A DNA stretch of 64,000 bases from Eubacteriales bacterium (GTDB taxonomy: Bacteria; Bacillota; Clostridia; Oscillospirales; Oscillospiraceae). The stretch is from contig JAUNJE010000005.1 in assembly GCA_030533415.1 (NCBI GenBank), forward strand, positions 46,836 through 110,835. Direction: 5' to 3'. Positions 26,978 through 35,742 of this stretch are shown in pieces. Below the pieces are notes generated by a model. It did not search any database, was not told the DNA's origin, and saw nothing but the letters and a program-made list of their open reading frames with translations. The translations under genes and the position numbers were made by a program. Positions within the stretch are counted from its first letter, which is position 1, and each line of letters begins with the position of its first letter.

Positions 26978-28030
26978 TTATTCTCCGGTAGTCACTTCCA
27001 CCACGGTGTTTGCCATGGTGCCAAATGCACTGTAGTCCAGGTTCAGCGCGGCGGCGGTTTCGGTGTTGACGGTGATAATGCCGCCATCCATCACATGGAA
27101 CTCCGGAACTTCCCCGCCCTGCAGAATATCCATGGCCATATCGGCAGTCTTGCTGCCCAGCTCGGTGTAGTTGACGCCGCAGGTAGCGAAGGCGCCGGCC
27201 GCAACAAAGGAATCCGCGCCAGTGTAATGGGGGATACCTGCGGCATTCAGGATCTCCGCAACGGAGGCCTCAACGGCCATGACCGCATTGTCCGTGGGGG
27301 TAAAGACGGCGTCCACACGGCCTACCAATGCCGAAGCGGCTTCGGTGACTTCACCGGAGGTGTTGCCGGTCTTTTCCAGGTAAGCGATGCCCTTCTCGTC
27401 CAGATAGGCCTTGGCCTCAGCGATGGGGGTGGCGGAGTTGGCTTCGGAGTTGGAGTACAACAGGCCAACGGTCTTAATATCGGGCTGAACGGCGAGCATC
27501 ATGTCAATAATGAAGGGGGTATTCAGCGCATCGGAGGTGCCGGTGACATTGGAAATACCGGTCAGGCCAACGGTCTCCGGATCGGAGATGGCGGCATAAA
27601 CGATGGGGATGCCGGTGCCTTCCGAAGCGGTGACCATGCAAGTGGCGGCCAGGGTGGCGATGGGGATGATCATATCTACTTTGTCATCCACCACCTGGGC
27701 ACCGATCTGGTTCAGTATGGTGGTATCGTTCTGGCCGTTATATTCCTGAATCTGGACGGTCACGCCCTTTTCTTCGGCCAGGGCCTGGAGCTGGGCAACA
27801 ATGGCGGTGCGGATTTCATCCAGGGAGGCGTGGTCCAGCTGCTGGACAATGGCGACGTTGTAAACTACAGTTTCTACGGCTTCTGTCTGGGCCGCAGTGG
27901 GCGCAGCGGTTTCAGGGGCATTGGTTTCGGCGGCGGGCGCAGTGGTTTCGGGGGCCGCAGGGGAGCCGCAGCCGGCAAACAGGGAAACGATCATCATAAC
28001 GGACAGGATCAGAGAAATAACCTTTTTCAT
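26978..28030 (-). CDS. ABC transporter substrate-binding lipoprotein (TrpX-like, PF04392)
   Basis: The 350-residue lipoprotein starts at ATG 28030 after AAAAGGAG. It has a signal peptide with lipobox SLFAGC (Cys21) and then an Ala/Pro/Thr linker. The fold has VAIVQQLDHASLDEIRTAI and later VGLLYSNSEANSATPI, and AVFTPTDNAVM and PHYTGADSFV fit the ABC_sub_bind family of TrpX-like receptors. An in-frame ATG at 28120, which also has a good ribosome binding site (AAAGGAGAAATATAT), would add 30 residues before the signal peptide. Expression is controlled by the upstream T-box. Confidence 0.9.
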   Translation of the reverse strand: MKKVISLILSVMMIVSLFAGCGSPAAPETTAPAAETNAPETAAPTAAQTEAVETVVYNVAIVQQLDHASLDEIRTAIVAQLQALAEEKGVTVQIQEYNGQNDTTILNQIGAQVVDDKVDMIIPIATLAATCMVTASEGTGIPIVYAAISDPETVGLTGISNVTGTSDALNTPFIIDMMLAVQPDIKTVGLLYSNSEANSATPIAEAKAYLDEKGIAYLEKTGNTSGEVTEAASALVGRVDAVFTPTDNAVMAVEASVAEILNAAGIPHYTGADSFVAAGAFATCGVNYTELGSKTADMAMDILQGGEVPEFHVMDGGIITVNTETAAALNLDYSAFGTMANTVVEVTTGE

Positions 28031-28160
28031 AACAAAATACTCCTTTTTCATTTTCATATTCATAGTGAGTGGATTGGCGAATTTCGTTGGGGGTCGCCAT
28101 CGTCTTCCTGGATTCTGCATATATATTTCTCCTTTCCCGGAAAAATGATTATTGAAAAAT

Positions 28161-28438
28161 AAAAAGTCCTTGTTCCCCTAAGGGAACAAGGACAGAAATA
28201 ACATTTCTGCGGTACCACCTTGTTTGCCGGAAAGTCCGGCCACCTCATGACAGTGCCAACACACCGTCTGCCCGTTAACGCTGGCAATGCGTCAGAAGAT
28301 ACTAAAGGCTAACCTCGTTCTCCCTGCCCTCAGCGGCCCATTTGCTGCCCCGCTTTTCGCTCCGCTCTCAGCTATGCGGAACTCTCTGTGGATGCGCTTT
28401 ACAGCTTTACTCCCGCTTCGTTGGTTTCAACTTATGTT
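28161..28438 (-). promoter_or_regulatory. T-box riboswitch upstream of the TrpXYZ-like transporter
   Basis: The minus strand shows the stem I AGAGAG motif. A stem III region of GGTGGCCGGACTTTCCGGCA precedes the T-box sequence AAGGTGGTACCGC (28207-28219). A strong terminator stem GTCCTTGTTCCC/GGGAACAAGGAC (28166-28193) follows, with a U-rich tract. Uncharged tRNA should favour antitermination. I could not fix the specifier codon by eye; tryptophan or tyrosine is expected from the transporter family. Confidence 0.93.
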
Positions 28439-28444
28439 ATGCTT

Positions 28445-28473
28445 ATTAAACACCATTTGTGTCCATTTGTCAA
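28445..28473 (-). promoter_or_regulatory. Promoter of the T-box operon
   Basis: Minus-strand -35 TTGACA (28468-28473) and -10 TTTAAT (28445-28450) have a 17-bp spacer, just upstream of the T-box 5' end. Confidence 0.8.
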
Positions 28474-28504
28474 GAACTTTTTTTCACAATGGACGGACAA
28501 TTTT

Positions 28505-29080
28505 TCAGTACTCCCGCACCACGGCCTTGACAATGCCAATGATCTCGGCTTCCGTACCGTCAATCGGCTCATAGTTTTCGTTCTCGGGCATGAGCCAAAC
28601 CTCCCCATTGCGGCGGCGCAGGCGCTTGACCGTGGCCTCGTCCCCGATCCGGGCCACCACAATCTGGCCGTCGTCGGCATTGGGCTGGGGGCGGACGACC
28701 ACTTTGTCCCCGCTGAGGATGCCCGCGTTGATCATGCTGTCCCCCCGCACCCGCAGGGCAAAGCAGCCGGGGTCATTCCAGGGCATGGTGCCCTCCTGGT
28801 TCTCCACCGCCAGGATGGGCACGCCGGCGGTGACCACGCCCACAACGGGAATCTGTCCGGGCCGGGCGCCGGTGACCAGCGCACGCTTGCGCCCCTTGGC
28901 GCCGGGAGACTGCAGCAGCCCCTTATCCTGCAGAGCCTGCAAATGGTAGCTGACGGAGGCCGTGGAGCGCAGGCCCACCGCCGCGCCGATTTCCCGCACA
29001 GAAGGGGAATAGCCGTTTTCCTGGATAAATTGGTTTACATAATCCATAATCAATTCTGCCTTATTGCTGGTTCTGGGCAT
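28505..29080 (-). CDS. lexA: LexA SOS repressor
   Basis: The 191-residue protein starts at ATG 29080, seven nt after AAGGAGG. It has the N-terminal winged helix (PSVREIGAAVGLRSTASVSYHL), the autocleavage site Ala85-Gly86 in VVTAGVP, and the catalytic dyad Ser115 (GDSMINAG) and Lys152 (ATVKRL). RecA-stimulated self-cleavage would derepress SOS genes. A variant box (GCACATATGACC, 29163-29174) overlaps its promoter and could mediate autoregulation. Confidence 0.95.
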   Translation of the reverse strand: MPRTSNKAELIMDYVNQFIQENGYSPSVREIGAAVGLRSTASVSYHLQALQDKGLLQSPGAKGRKRALVTGARPGQIPVVGVVTAGVPILAVENQEGTMPWNDPGCFALRVRGDSMINAGILSGDKVVVRPQPNADDGQIVVARIGDEATVKRLRRRNGEVWLMPENENYEPIDGTEAEIIGIVKAVVREY

Positions 29081-29255
29081 AATCATTCCTCCTTGGGGTA
29101 GAAGCTGGGCTTGCCGCACGGGAATTTAATCCCGGTCATTCCATAATGTGAATTTTATTATAGCACATATGACCGAAAAAAGGAAGGGCTTTTCAAAAGT
29201 TTTTTCGCAAAAAATTCCCACGGCCGACTATACTGGTATTGAGGGGGCGGTGACT

Positions 29256-29705
29256 ATGGAAAATTTGGACCGGAATACAGAGCAGCAGGTTTGGAAGCGG
29301 GTATTTGCCCAGCCCCAGATACAGTCCGAACGGGAGGACCTGCGGCTGTTGGTCCTGTACGCCATGGAGCTATCCGCAGGCTACCGCCGGCTGGCCGGCA
29401 TCCTGACGGGCAGGGATAAGGAGCGTCTGAGGCACCTGTGGGAGGGGGAAGAGGCCAACATCGCCTGTCTGCGGGGAATCCACCGTCTGTCCGGCGGGAC
29501 GGAGGAGATGGTCAAACCGCTAAGCGCCCCCAATGAGCCGGTGCGGAAGGTACTGGAAAAAAGCTACCATAGGACCCGCCGGGCACTGACGGAGTACACC
29601 GCAAGGCTGGCAGACTCGGAATTTGGGATGGTATTTCAGAAAATGGCCGACCGGGAACGGGACCATTGCGCCATATTGGCAGAGCTGCTTGGAAAACAAT
29701 GGTAA
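29256..29705 (+). CDS. Ferritin-like/rubrerythrin-like protein
   Basis: The 149-residue, mostly helical protein starts at ATG 29256 after GAGGGGG. It carries two pairs of helices with acidic and His positions (LWEGEEANIACLRGIHRL; MADRERDHCAILAELL) that resemble a ferritin-like di-iron site. An oxidative-stress or metal-handling role is likely, but the metal ligands are only partly recognisable. The open frame extends upstream without a ribosome binding site. Confidence 0.65.
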   Translation: MENLDRNTEQQVWKRVFAQPQIQSEREDLRLLVLYAMELSAGYRRLAGILTGRDKERLRHLWEGEEANIACLRGIHRLSGGTEEMVKPLSAPNEPVRKVLEKSYHRTRRALTEYTARLADSEFGMVFQKMADRERDHCAILAELLGKQW

Positions 29706-29903
29706 TGCGTTCTGACCAAAAATGCTTTTCCTGCCACCGTTGGCAGGCTCAGAGGGATTGTGCGGCAGGAGCATCTGCTGCGTAATCCCGGTAAGCATAA
29801 AAATTTTTAATCTGGCCTCAGAAGAGGTCGCCCGGAAAAAAGGGCCATGCTAAGCTTACCCCAAGAGCACATCGAAAAAGCTCGAAGAATGGGGGACACT
29901 GTT

Positions 29904-32900
29904 ATGACCACCCTGCATACCGTTCGAGGACGCCTGTCATTTATCCTGGCAGGGGCCCTCTTTTTGTCTCTTGGGCACCCAGCCCTTCCGGCAAGCGCCC
30001 TGGAGACGCCCGGCGAAACCACTTCCGTGGAGGAAACCACGGCTCCTACGGAAGCAACCGGGGCCGCAATGGAGGCCACGGAAGCGGTGACGGAGCCGCT
30101 TTGGACAGAAGCCGTCACGGAACCTTGGACGGAAGCCGCCACAGAACCGCCGGAGATCCAGGAGGATACCTTACCTTCGGAACCGGACATCTTTGTGGAG
30201 GAATTTGCGGAGGAATTTATGGTACCTGCCCTGTTTTCCGAATTCTCGGAACAGGCCGTATTCCGGCGCATATACCGTCTGGACCATCTGGTATCCGGGG
30301 AATATGTGCTGGTATCCGGGGTGGGATACGCTCCCGAAACGCTGGCAGAGGAATGGATTACCGCTGCAGTTCCCGTGGCAGATGGGGACCTGGTAACTGA
30401 TTCTCTCGGCGCGGTCTGGACGCTGACGGTGAGCAGCGGGGTCATGCTGACAGACAGCTGCGGCGCATCCATCGCGCCCCTTGACAACGGGGAAAACGGC
30501 ATTATGAAGGCGGATTACCTCTGGCAGGTCTCCTGTTCCCAGGGGATATTTTCCTTTCACGGCAGCAATGGAACAGAGCCTGTGACCCTGGCGGGAAACA
30601 AAAGCCTAGGCTACCAGTTCCGGGCCTACCGGGACAGCACCGTGCAAGCCAGCCCGGACGCGTATCCCAGCACCTTTGCCCTATACCGGCAGATCGATTC
30701 CGACTCCGGCGCGGAGCCCATCCCGGTTTCCACCGCCGCCCAAGTCAGGGCCATGGCAGAAGGAACGGAGGGCGTTGCCCTTCAGGGGACAGTGGTCTAT
30801 GTCAATGGGGAACAAGCCGTCCTGCAGGACGCCACCGGAGGCATTTTGCTTTCTTTCACCGGCACACCCCAAGTAACGCCGGGGGACACGCTTTTGGTTT
30901 TCGGCAGGCGCACCGCCGGCTTTGCCGTGACAATGTATGAAATAACGGGCAGTGCAGAGTGTCCCGCCGCAGAAACCGCTATCAGCGGTCTCGGCGAAAA
31001 GCAGGAATACACCCGTATCCTGATCCGAAACGCCCTTCTTGGCAGCGGCGTACTGATACAGGCAGATGCCGCCCTTCCCATATCGGCCACCCTCCCGGCG
31101 GGGATTTCCCAGGGGGATACCGTGGATGCCTATGGCGTTCTTATGGACGGTATGCTGTATGTGGATACCCTTCTTCCGGTTGCCCGGCACGAAGCGGAAG
31201 CGGTTTGGTATCCCGTGGAGCCGGAGGACATCCTGTCCACAGACATTGTGGCCGTCACGGTGTCGAAGGACGGAAGCACTTGGGCCCTCAGCAGCGAAAA
31301 CGGGGAGATAGCCGCTCCGGCTGCGGTAAGCGTGCAGCTGAACAACGGCGCCATGACCGGCTCCGAAGATGGACTTTGCTGGAGCGTTCTGAAAACGGAG
31401 CAGGGCCTGATTTTGCGCCCGACCGGGGCGGAGACCTTCCTGTACACACAGGACAGCAACAAGTCCGTCCGGGTAGGTACCCAGGGCAAAATGGATTGGA
31501 AACTTGATGCGGGCTACCTTGTACATGTGGCTACCGGGCGGTACCTGACTGTATACCAGGGAACGGATTGGCGGGCATTTGATTCCGATGTGCAGGCCGC
31601 CGGGCAAACGCTGCAATTCTGGCGCCGGGAGCGAGTGGCCGATGTAACCATGGTGCCGGAAGGCGGCGGCATCCTTCCCGGCAAAGCCATCACGCTGCAC
31701 TGTGCCACCGAGGGCGCGTCCATTTATTTCGCGGTCTCCTATGACGGAGAAAATTATTCGGAATTTTCCCATTATACCGGTGAAATTCCCACAGAATCGG
31801 GCTTTGAAAGCCTATACATCAAAGCCTATGCCGTAAAGGAGGGCTGCACGCCCAGTCCGGAAACGGCCTGCGCCTTTACGGAAGAAGTTGATTTGGGATG
31901 GAACCTGTATTTCGGCCAGCTTCACGCCCACACGGATATTTCGGACGGCATGGGCAGCGTGGCCGAGGCCTTTGCATATGCCGCTGGGGTGGACGGGCTG
32001 GACTTCTTTGCGGTGACGGATCACAGCAATTCCTTTGACAACGCTTCTTCCGGCGCCATTGGGGTGGATGGCGCCACCCTCAGCCAGGACTGGGCCTCGG
32101 GAAAGGCCGCTGCCGCGGCAGTGACGAGCGATGCTTTCGTGGGCATTTTCGGCTACGAAATGACCTGGCAGGAGGGCCGGCACCTGGGCCATATCAACAC
32201 CTTCGGCACACCCGGCTGGCAGAGCCGGGACCAGGAGGGCTTTACCTCCCTGGAAAGCTACTACCAGGCCCTGACCACTGTTCCCGGCTCCGTCAGCCAG
32301 TTCAACCACCCCGGCACGGCCTATGGAGATTTTGAGAATTTTTCCCACTACCGGGCGGATTATGACCAAGCCATCAGCCTTTTGGAGCTGGGAGACGAGG
32401 GAGATTTCCGCGCCTACGAATCCTACATCAAAGCGCTGGACGCGGGCTGGCATATCGCGCCCACCAGCAACCAAAACAACCACCAGGGTGCCTGGGGCGA
32501 TGCCAACGCGGCCCGCACCGTGGTTCTGGCGGAAACGCTGACGGAGGAAAGCCTTTATGACGCCATGCGGAACCGCCGGGCCTACGCCACACAGGACAGC
32601 GACCTGGCCATCTGCTACCGCCTGGACGGCCATATTATGGGTTCCGTCATCAGCCGGGCGGACAGTCCGGAGATCAGCGTGTATCTTCGGGACCCTTCTG
32701 ACGCCGCCATCGGCCTGGTGGAAATCATTGCGGACGGCGGGACTGTCATTGCGTCCCAGATGGTGGAAAGTGGCTGTGAGACCATCACCATGACCGTTCC
32801 CGGCGGATACCGCTATTACTTTCTGCGGGTCACCCAGCCAGACGGTGACATTGCCGTGACCGCGCCCGTCTGGGTGGACAGCTATGACGACATCGGCATC

Positions 32901-34613
32901 CTCGGCTTTACCGCCGATGCTCAGGTCCTCGTTCAGGGCCGGGAAATCGGCTTGACTTTGGAGCTTTTCAATGAGGAGCCTTTGGATTTCTCCATAAATT
33001 CCATCCAATTTTCCGTCGGAGGGGAGATTATTCATACCGTAGAGGCCCCCGGCACGGTGAAGACTCTGGATACCTTTTCCTACACCTTCCGGTATACCCA
33101 CGGCGGGCTTGGCGTGACGGAAATAACGGCATCCGTTTCCGGCTGCGTAAACGGCGAAACGCGCACCTATGAGAGGACCCTGTGCCTGAGTTACCAGCCG
33201 CAGGAAATGGTTTCCGGCATTCTGGTGGACGGAAGCCACGGCAATTTCGGAGTGGATCAGCTGCATAACCTCACCGCCATTGCGGCAAAGGCAAGCATGG
33301 AGGTGACTGTATTCAAAGGAGCGCTTCCGGAGGGCGGCGATCTGCTTCTGGTGTCTGCTCCGGAAAGTCCCTTTGAGGAAGCCTTTTTGGCAGGCGTGTC
33401 CCGGTTTGTGGAAGGGGGCGGCTCCCTCATTGTCTGCGGCCGGGCAGGCGCGGCGGACGGTGCTGGCATTTTGGAACTGAACCGGCTGCTTACCGCCATT
33501 GGCTCCACACTGCGGCTGAACAACGATACCGCTATGGATGATGTGAATAACGGCGGCACCGCCGATGTGCTGTATCCCACCGTATTCAATCCCGATTTTG
33601 ATTGGAGCGCAGGCCTGACAGCGGAACAGTTTTACAGCCACCGCAGCGGCTGCACCGTGGACGCCGGCAGCGGGACCTGGCTGGTAAAGGGCCTGCCCAC
33701 CACCTACAGTACCGGCGGCAGCACCCCGGAGGGCAATGTGCTGCTGGCCTGTGAAGATATCCCTTACGGCGGTACGGTTCTTGCAGCCGGATGCTTTTTC
33801 CTGGTGGACAGCGAAATGCCCGCCCAAAAGAATATTTGGGATCTGCCCCGGGCAAATCAGAGCATTTTGGAAGCGCTGCTAAACATAGAGCAGGCAGTGC
33901 TGCCCCTGAATACCATTTCCGGGGTTCGCAATGGAAAAAGCGGTGAGGTCTACCGCGTCCAGGGCTATGTCACCGCAGGGACATCCAATCCCCACAACAC
34001 CTTCGCCAAAACCATCTACCTGCAGGACGATACCGGCGGAATTGCAGTAATCCCCTTCACGGAGACCGGAATCCAGGTAGGTACACCTATGGAGGTTATC
34101 GGCTATCTGGATTCGCAAAACGGGAATCCTGTCCTGTCCCCCATTCGGTACAGCGTTTCAGACGGGGATTTGTACCGCTATGTTCCGAAAACCATGTACC
34201 ACAGTGCCGCCATGAACTACGCTGCCCACGGCGGGGAACTGCTGCAGGTGGCGGGAAAGGTAGTCTCCCTCACCCGTACCTCCGACGGCAAGGGCATTTC
34301 CCGGATGGTCTTAGAGGATATCCGGGGCAGCCTGGCCACAGTGGTCATTGAGGACACCATCTTCTCCGGCGCCAATGGCATCAACGCCCTTGCTTCCCAG
34401 GTAAAAATTGGCCGCACTGTCCGGGCCATGGGCATCCTCCATTTGGATGACGGCGGAGAACCTGTCCTCCGGGTCCGTAACTGCGACGAAGTGGTCTATG
34501 TGCCGCCGGTCCCGGACCCCAGCAATCCCAAAACCGGTGACGGTATCCTGGGATTCGCAGCTGCGGCGGTATTCCTTACCGGGCTGCTGGCTGTCCGCGG
34601 GAAACGGCAATAA
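29904..34613 (+). CDS. Very large secreted, wall-anchored multidomain protein with a PHP phosphoesterase domain (CehA/McbA-type)
   Basis: The 1569-residue protein has a signal peptide (about 1-31), a Thr/Glu/Ala-rich linker to about 100, a segment with OB-fold-like character (QGTVVYVNGEQAVLQDATGG) and a chitobiase-C-type beta domain (about 575-650). A PHP metallophosphoesterase domain follows at about 670-900, with HAHTD at 674-678, TDH ending at His707, GHINTFG and FNHPG. Later parts include a CARDB-like beta domain, a GATase/ThuA-like segment (GGGSLIVCGRAG) and a nucleic-acid-type OB domain (VYRVQGYV). The C-terminus is NPKTGD, a membrane helix and RGKRQ, a sortase-type anchor. The start could also be ATG 29889. 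The substrate is unknown; surface phosphoester or glycan processing is inferred. Confidence 0.85.
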   Translation: MTTLHTVRGRLSFILAGALFLSLGHPALPASALETPGETTSVEETTAPTEATGAAMEATEAVTEPLWTEAVTEPWTEAATEPPEIQEDTLPSEPDIFVEEFAEEFMVPALFSEFSEQAVFRRIYRLDHLVSGEYVLVSGVGYAPETLAEEWITAAVPVADGDLVTDSLGAVWTLTVSSGVMLTDSCGASIAPLDNGENGIMKADYLWQVSCSQGIFSFHGSNGTEPVTLAGNKSLGYQFRAYRDSTVQASPDAYPSTFALYRQIDSDSGAEPIPVSTAAQVRAMAEGTEGVALQGTVVYVNGEQAVLQDATGGILLSFTGTPQVTPGDTLLVFGRRTAGFAVTMYEITGSAECPAAETAISGLGEKQEYTRILIRNALLGSGVLIQADAALPISATLPAGISQGDTVDAYGVLMDGMLYVDTLLPVARHEAEAVWYPVEPEDILSTDIVAVTVSKDGSTWALSSENGEIAAPAAVSVQLNNGAMTGSEDGLCWSVLKTEQGLILRPTGAETFLYTQDSNKSVRVGTQGKMDWKLDAGYLVHVATGRYLTVYQGTDWRAFDSDVQAAGQTLQFWRRERVADVTMVPEGGGILPGKAITLHCATEGASIYFAVSYDGENYSEFSHYTGEIPTESGFESLYIKAYAVKEGCTPSPETACAFTEEVDLGWNLYFGQLHAHTDISDGMGSVAEAFAYAAGVDGLDFFAVTDHSNSFDNASSGAIGVDGATLSQDWASGKAAAAAVTSDAFVGIFGYEMTWQEGRHLGHINTFGTPGWQSRDQEGFTSLESYYQALTTVPGSVSQFNHPGTAYGDFENFSHYRADYDQAISLLELGDEGDFRAYESYIKALDAGWHIAPTSNQNNHQGAWGDANAARTVVLAETLTEESLYDAMRNRRAYATQDSDLAICYRLDGHIMGSVISRADSPEISVYLRDPSDAAIGLVEIIADGGTVIASQMVESGCETITMTVPGGYRYYFLRVTQPDGDIAVTAPVWVDSYDDIGILGFTADAQVLVQGREIGLTLELFNEEPLDFSINSIQFSVGGEIIHTVEAPGTVKTLDTFSYTFRYTHGGLGVTEITASVSGCVNGETRTYERTLCLSYQPQEMVSGILVDGSHGNFGVDQLHNLTAIAAKASMEVTVFKGALPEGGDLLLVSAPESPFEEAFLAGVSRFVEGGGSLIVCGRAGAADGAGILELNRLLTAIGSTLRLNNDTAMDDVNNGGTADVLYPTVFNPDFDWSAGLTAEQFYSHRSGCTVDAGSGTWLVKGLPTTYSTGGSTPEGNVLLACEDIPYGGTVLAAGCFFLVDSEMPAQKNIWDLPRANQSILEALLNIEQAVLPLNTISGVRNGKSGEVYRVQGYVTAGTSNPHNTFAKTIYLQDDTGGIAVIPFTETGIQVGTPMEVIGYLDSQNGNPVLSPIRYSVSDGDLYRYVPKTMYHSAAMNYAAHGGELLQVAGKVVSLTRTSDGKGISRMVLEDIRGSLATVVIEDTIFSGANGINALASQVKIGRTVRAMGILHLDDGGEPVLRVRNCDEVVYVPPVPDPSNPKTGDGILGFAAAAVFLTGLLAVRGKRQ

Positions 34614-34618
34614 AATTG

Positions 34619-34645
34619 AGGCGCCCCCATTTGGGGGCGCCCATT
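34619..34645. terminator. Bidirectional terminator hairpin between convergent genes
   Basis: A 10-bp stem GGCGCCCCCA/TGGGGGCGCC lies between the PHP surface-protein gene and the Cys-rich peptide gene. T-tracts are short on both sides. Confidence 0.6.
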
Positions 34646-34650
34646 ACGCT

Positions 34651-34800
34651 TTAGCAGCAGCCGCAGTTGTTGTTGTCACAGCCGCAGCCGTTCCAGTTGT
34701 TGCCGCAGCCACAGCCGCCGTTGCAGAACAGCAGGAGCAGGATGATGATCCACCACCAGTTGTTACCGAAGCAGCCGCACAGACCATTGTTGTTGCACAT
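34651..34800 (-). CDS. Cys/Asn/Gly-rich small membrane peptide
   Basis: The 49-residue peptide starts at ATG 34800, seven nt after GGAGG. It reads MCNNNGLCGCFGNN, then a Trp-anchored hydrophobic helix (WWWIIILLLLF), then a tail of Cys, Gly and Asn (CNGGCGCG..., ending CGCC). Ten cysteines flank or lie near one membrane segment. Similar clostridial peptides are often annotated as high-cysteine chorion-like protein, but no function is established. Disulfide cross-linking in the envelope or spore coat, or metal binding, are possibilities. It is convergent with the surface-protein gene. Confidence 0.75.
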   Translation of the reverse strand: MCNNNGLCGCFGNNWWWIIILLLLFCNGGCGCGNNWNGCGCDNNNCGCC

Positions 34801-34915
34801 AAGAGTACCTCCGAAAAATTTTATTGAGCTTTGCCGCTCATTCCATGGTATTCCGAAGGCGGAAAAATGTGCGGGTGTCCGGGCAGAAGGCAATCGCTAT
34901 TTGTCTGGGCCTGTA

Positions 34916-35608
34916 TTAAAGTGCCCGCAAAGCGTCCACCAGGGCGGTTTTTCCGGCGGTCTTTTCATCCTTGACCTTGATGACCCTGGCGGGACACCCT
35001 GCCACGACGGTGTTGGGGGCCACATCCCCCACCACAATGGCCCCGGCAGCCACCACGGCGTCATGGCCGATGCGGCAGCCCTCAATGACCACCGCGTTGG
35101 CGCCGATCAGCACATTGTCCTCCACGACCACCGGGGTGGCAGAAGCCGGCTCCACCACGCCTGCCAGCACGGCTCCGGCGCCTACATGGCAGTTTTTCCC
35201 CACGGTGGCCCGGCCGCCCAGGACGGCGCCCATGTCGATCATGGTGCCTTCCCCAACCACGGCACCGATGTTCAGGATGGCCCCCATCATGATAACGGCG
35301 TTCCTTCCGATTTCCACCTGTTCCCGGATGATGGCACCCGGTTCGATACGGGCGGGAATGTCCTTCATATCCAGCAGGGGGATGGCGGAGTTGCGGCAGT
35401 TGTTTTCCATTTCCACGTGGACAAATTCATTGCTTTCCAGTACGGGAGCAATGTCCTTCCAGTCGCCAAAGACGATCTTGCAGCCCTCCCCGGCGGGGAA
35501 CTCATAGCAGTTGGGGAAGGCAACGGGGAACTTTTCCCAGACATAGACCTTCACGGGCGTCTTTTTTTCCGAGGTGCGGATATATTCGATGATTTCCTGT
35601 GCGTTCAT
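34916..35608 (-). CDS. dapH: Tetrahydrodipicolinate N-acetyltransferase
   Basis: DapH acetylates 2,3,4,5-tetrahydrodipicolinate with acetyl-CoA in the acetylase branch of meso-DAP/lysine synthesis. The 230 residues have the DapH N-terminal helical domain ([19 protein letters not shown]) and a left-handed beta-helix of hexapeptide repeats ([40 protein letters not shown]). The start follows AAGGAG. It is divergent from the deacetylase and aminotransferase genes that complete the branch. Confidence 0.93.
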   Translation of the reverse strand: MNAQEIIEYIRTSEKKTPVKVYVWEKFPVAFPNCYEFPAGEGCKIVFGDWKDIAPVLESNEFVHVEMENNCRNSAIPLLDMKDIPARIEPGAIIREQVEIGRNAVIMMGAILNIGAVVGEGTMIDMGAVLGGRATVGKNCHVGAGAVLAGVVEPASATPVVVEDNVLIGANAVVIEGCRIGHDAVVAAGAIVVGDVAPNTVVAGCPARVIKVKDEKTAGKTALVDALRAL

Positions 35609-35680
35609 TTCGGTTCGCTCCTTATTCCTTTGTAGATTTTTCTATCCTATCATCTTTTTGTCAGAAACACAAGCGGGAAA

Positions 35681-35709
35681 TTGACACCGCAAGCCGGCGG
35701 GGGTATAAT
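35681..35709 (+). promoter_or_regulatory. Promoter of the DAP deacetylase-aminotransferase operon
   Basis: -35 TTGACA (35681-35686) and -10 TATAAT (35704-35709) are separated by 17 bp, 34 bp before the start codon. This is a strong constitutive-type promoter. Confidence 0.85.
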
Positions 35710-35742
35710 AGGACTGAATTTTTCTTGCAGGAGGCGATTTTC

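Noticed and set aside
29706-29903. Possible riboswitch before the surface-protein gene
   Set aside because: Small hairpins (CCTGCC/GGCAGG, GGGATT...AATCCC) occur, but the sequence does not match cyclic-di-GMP or other aptamer consensus that I know.
31812-33827. A 671-codon minus-strand open frame opposite the PHP surface protein
   Set aside because: Shadow of the large plus-strand gene; no recognisable protein features.
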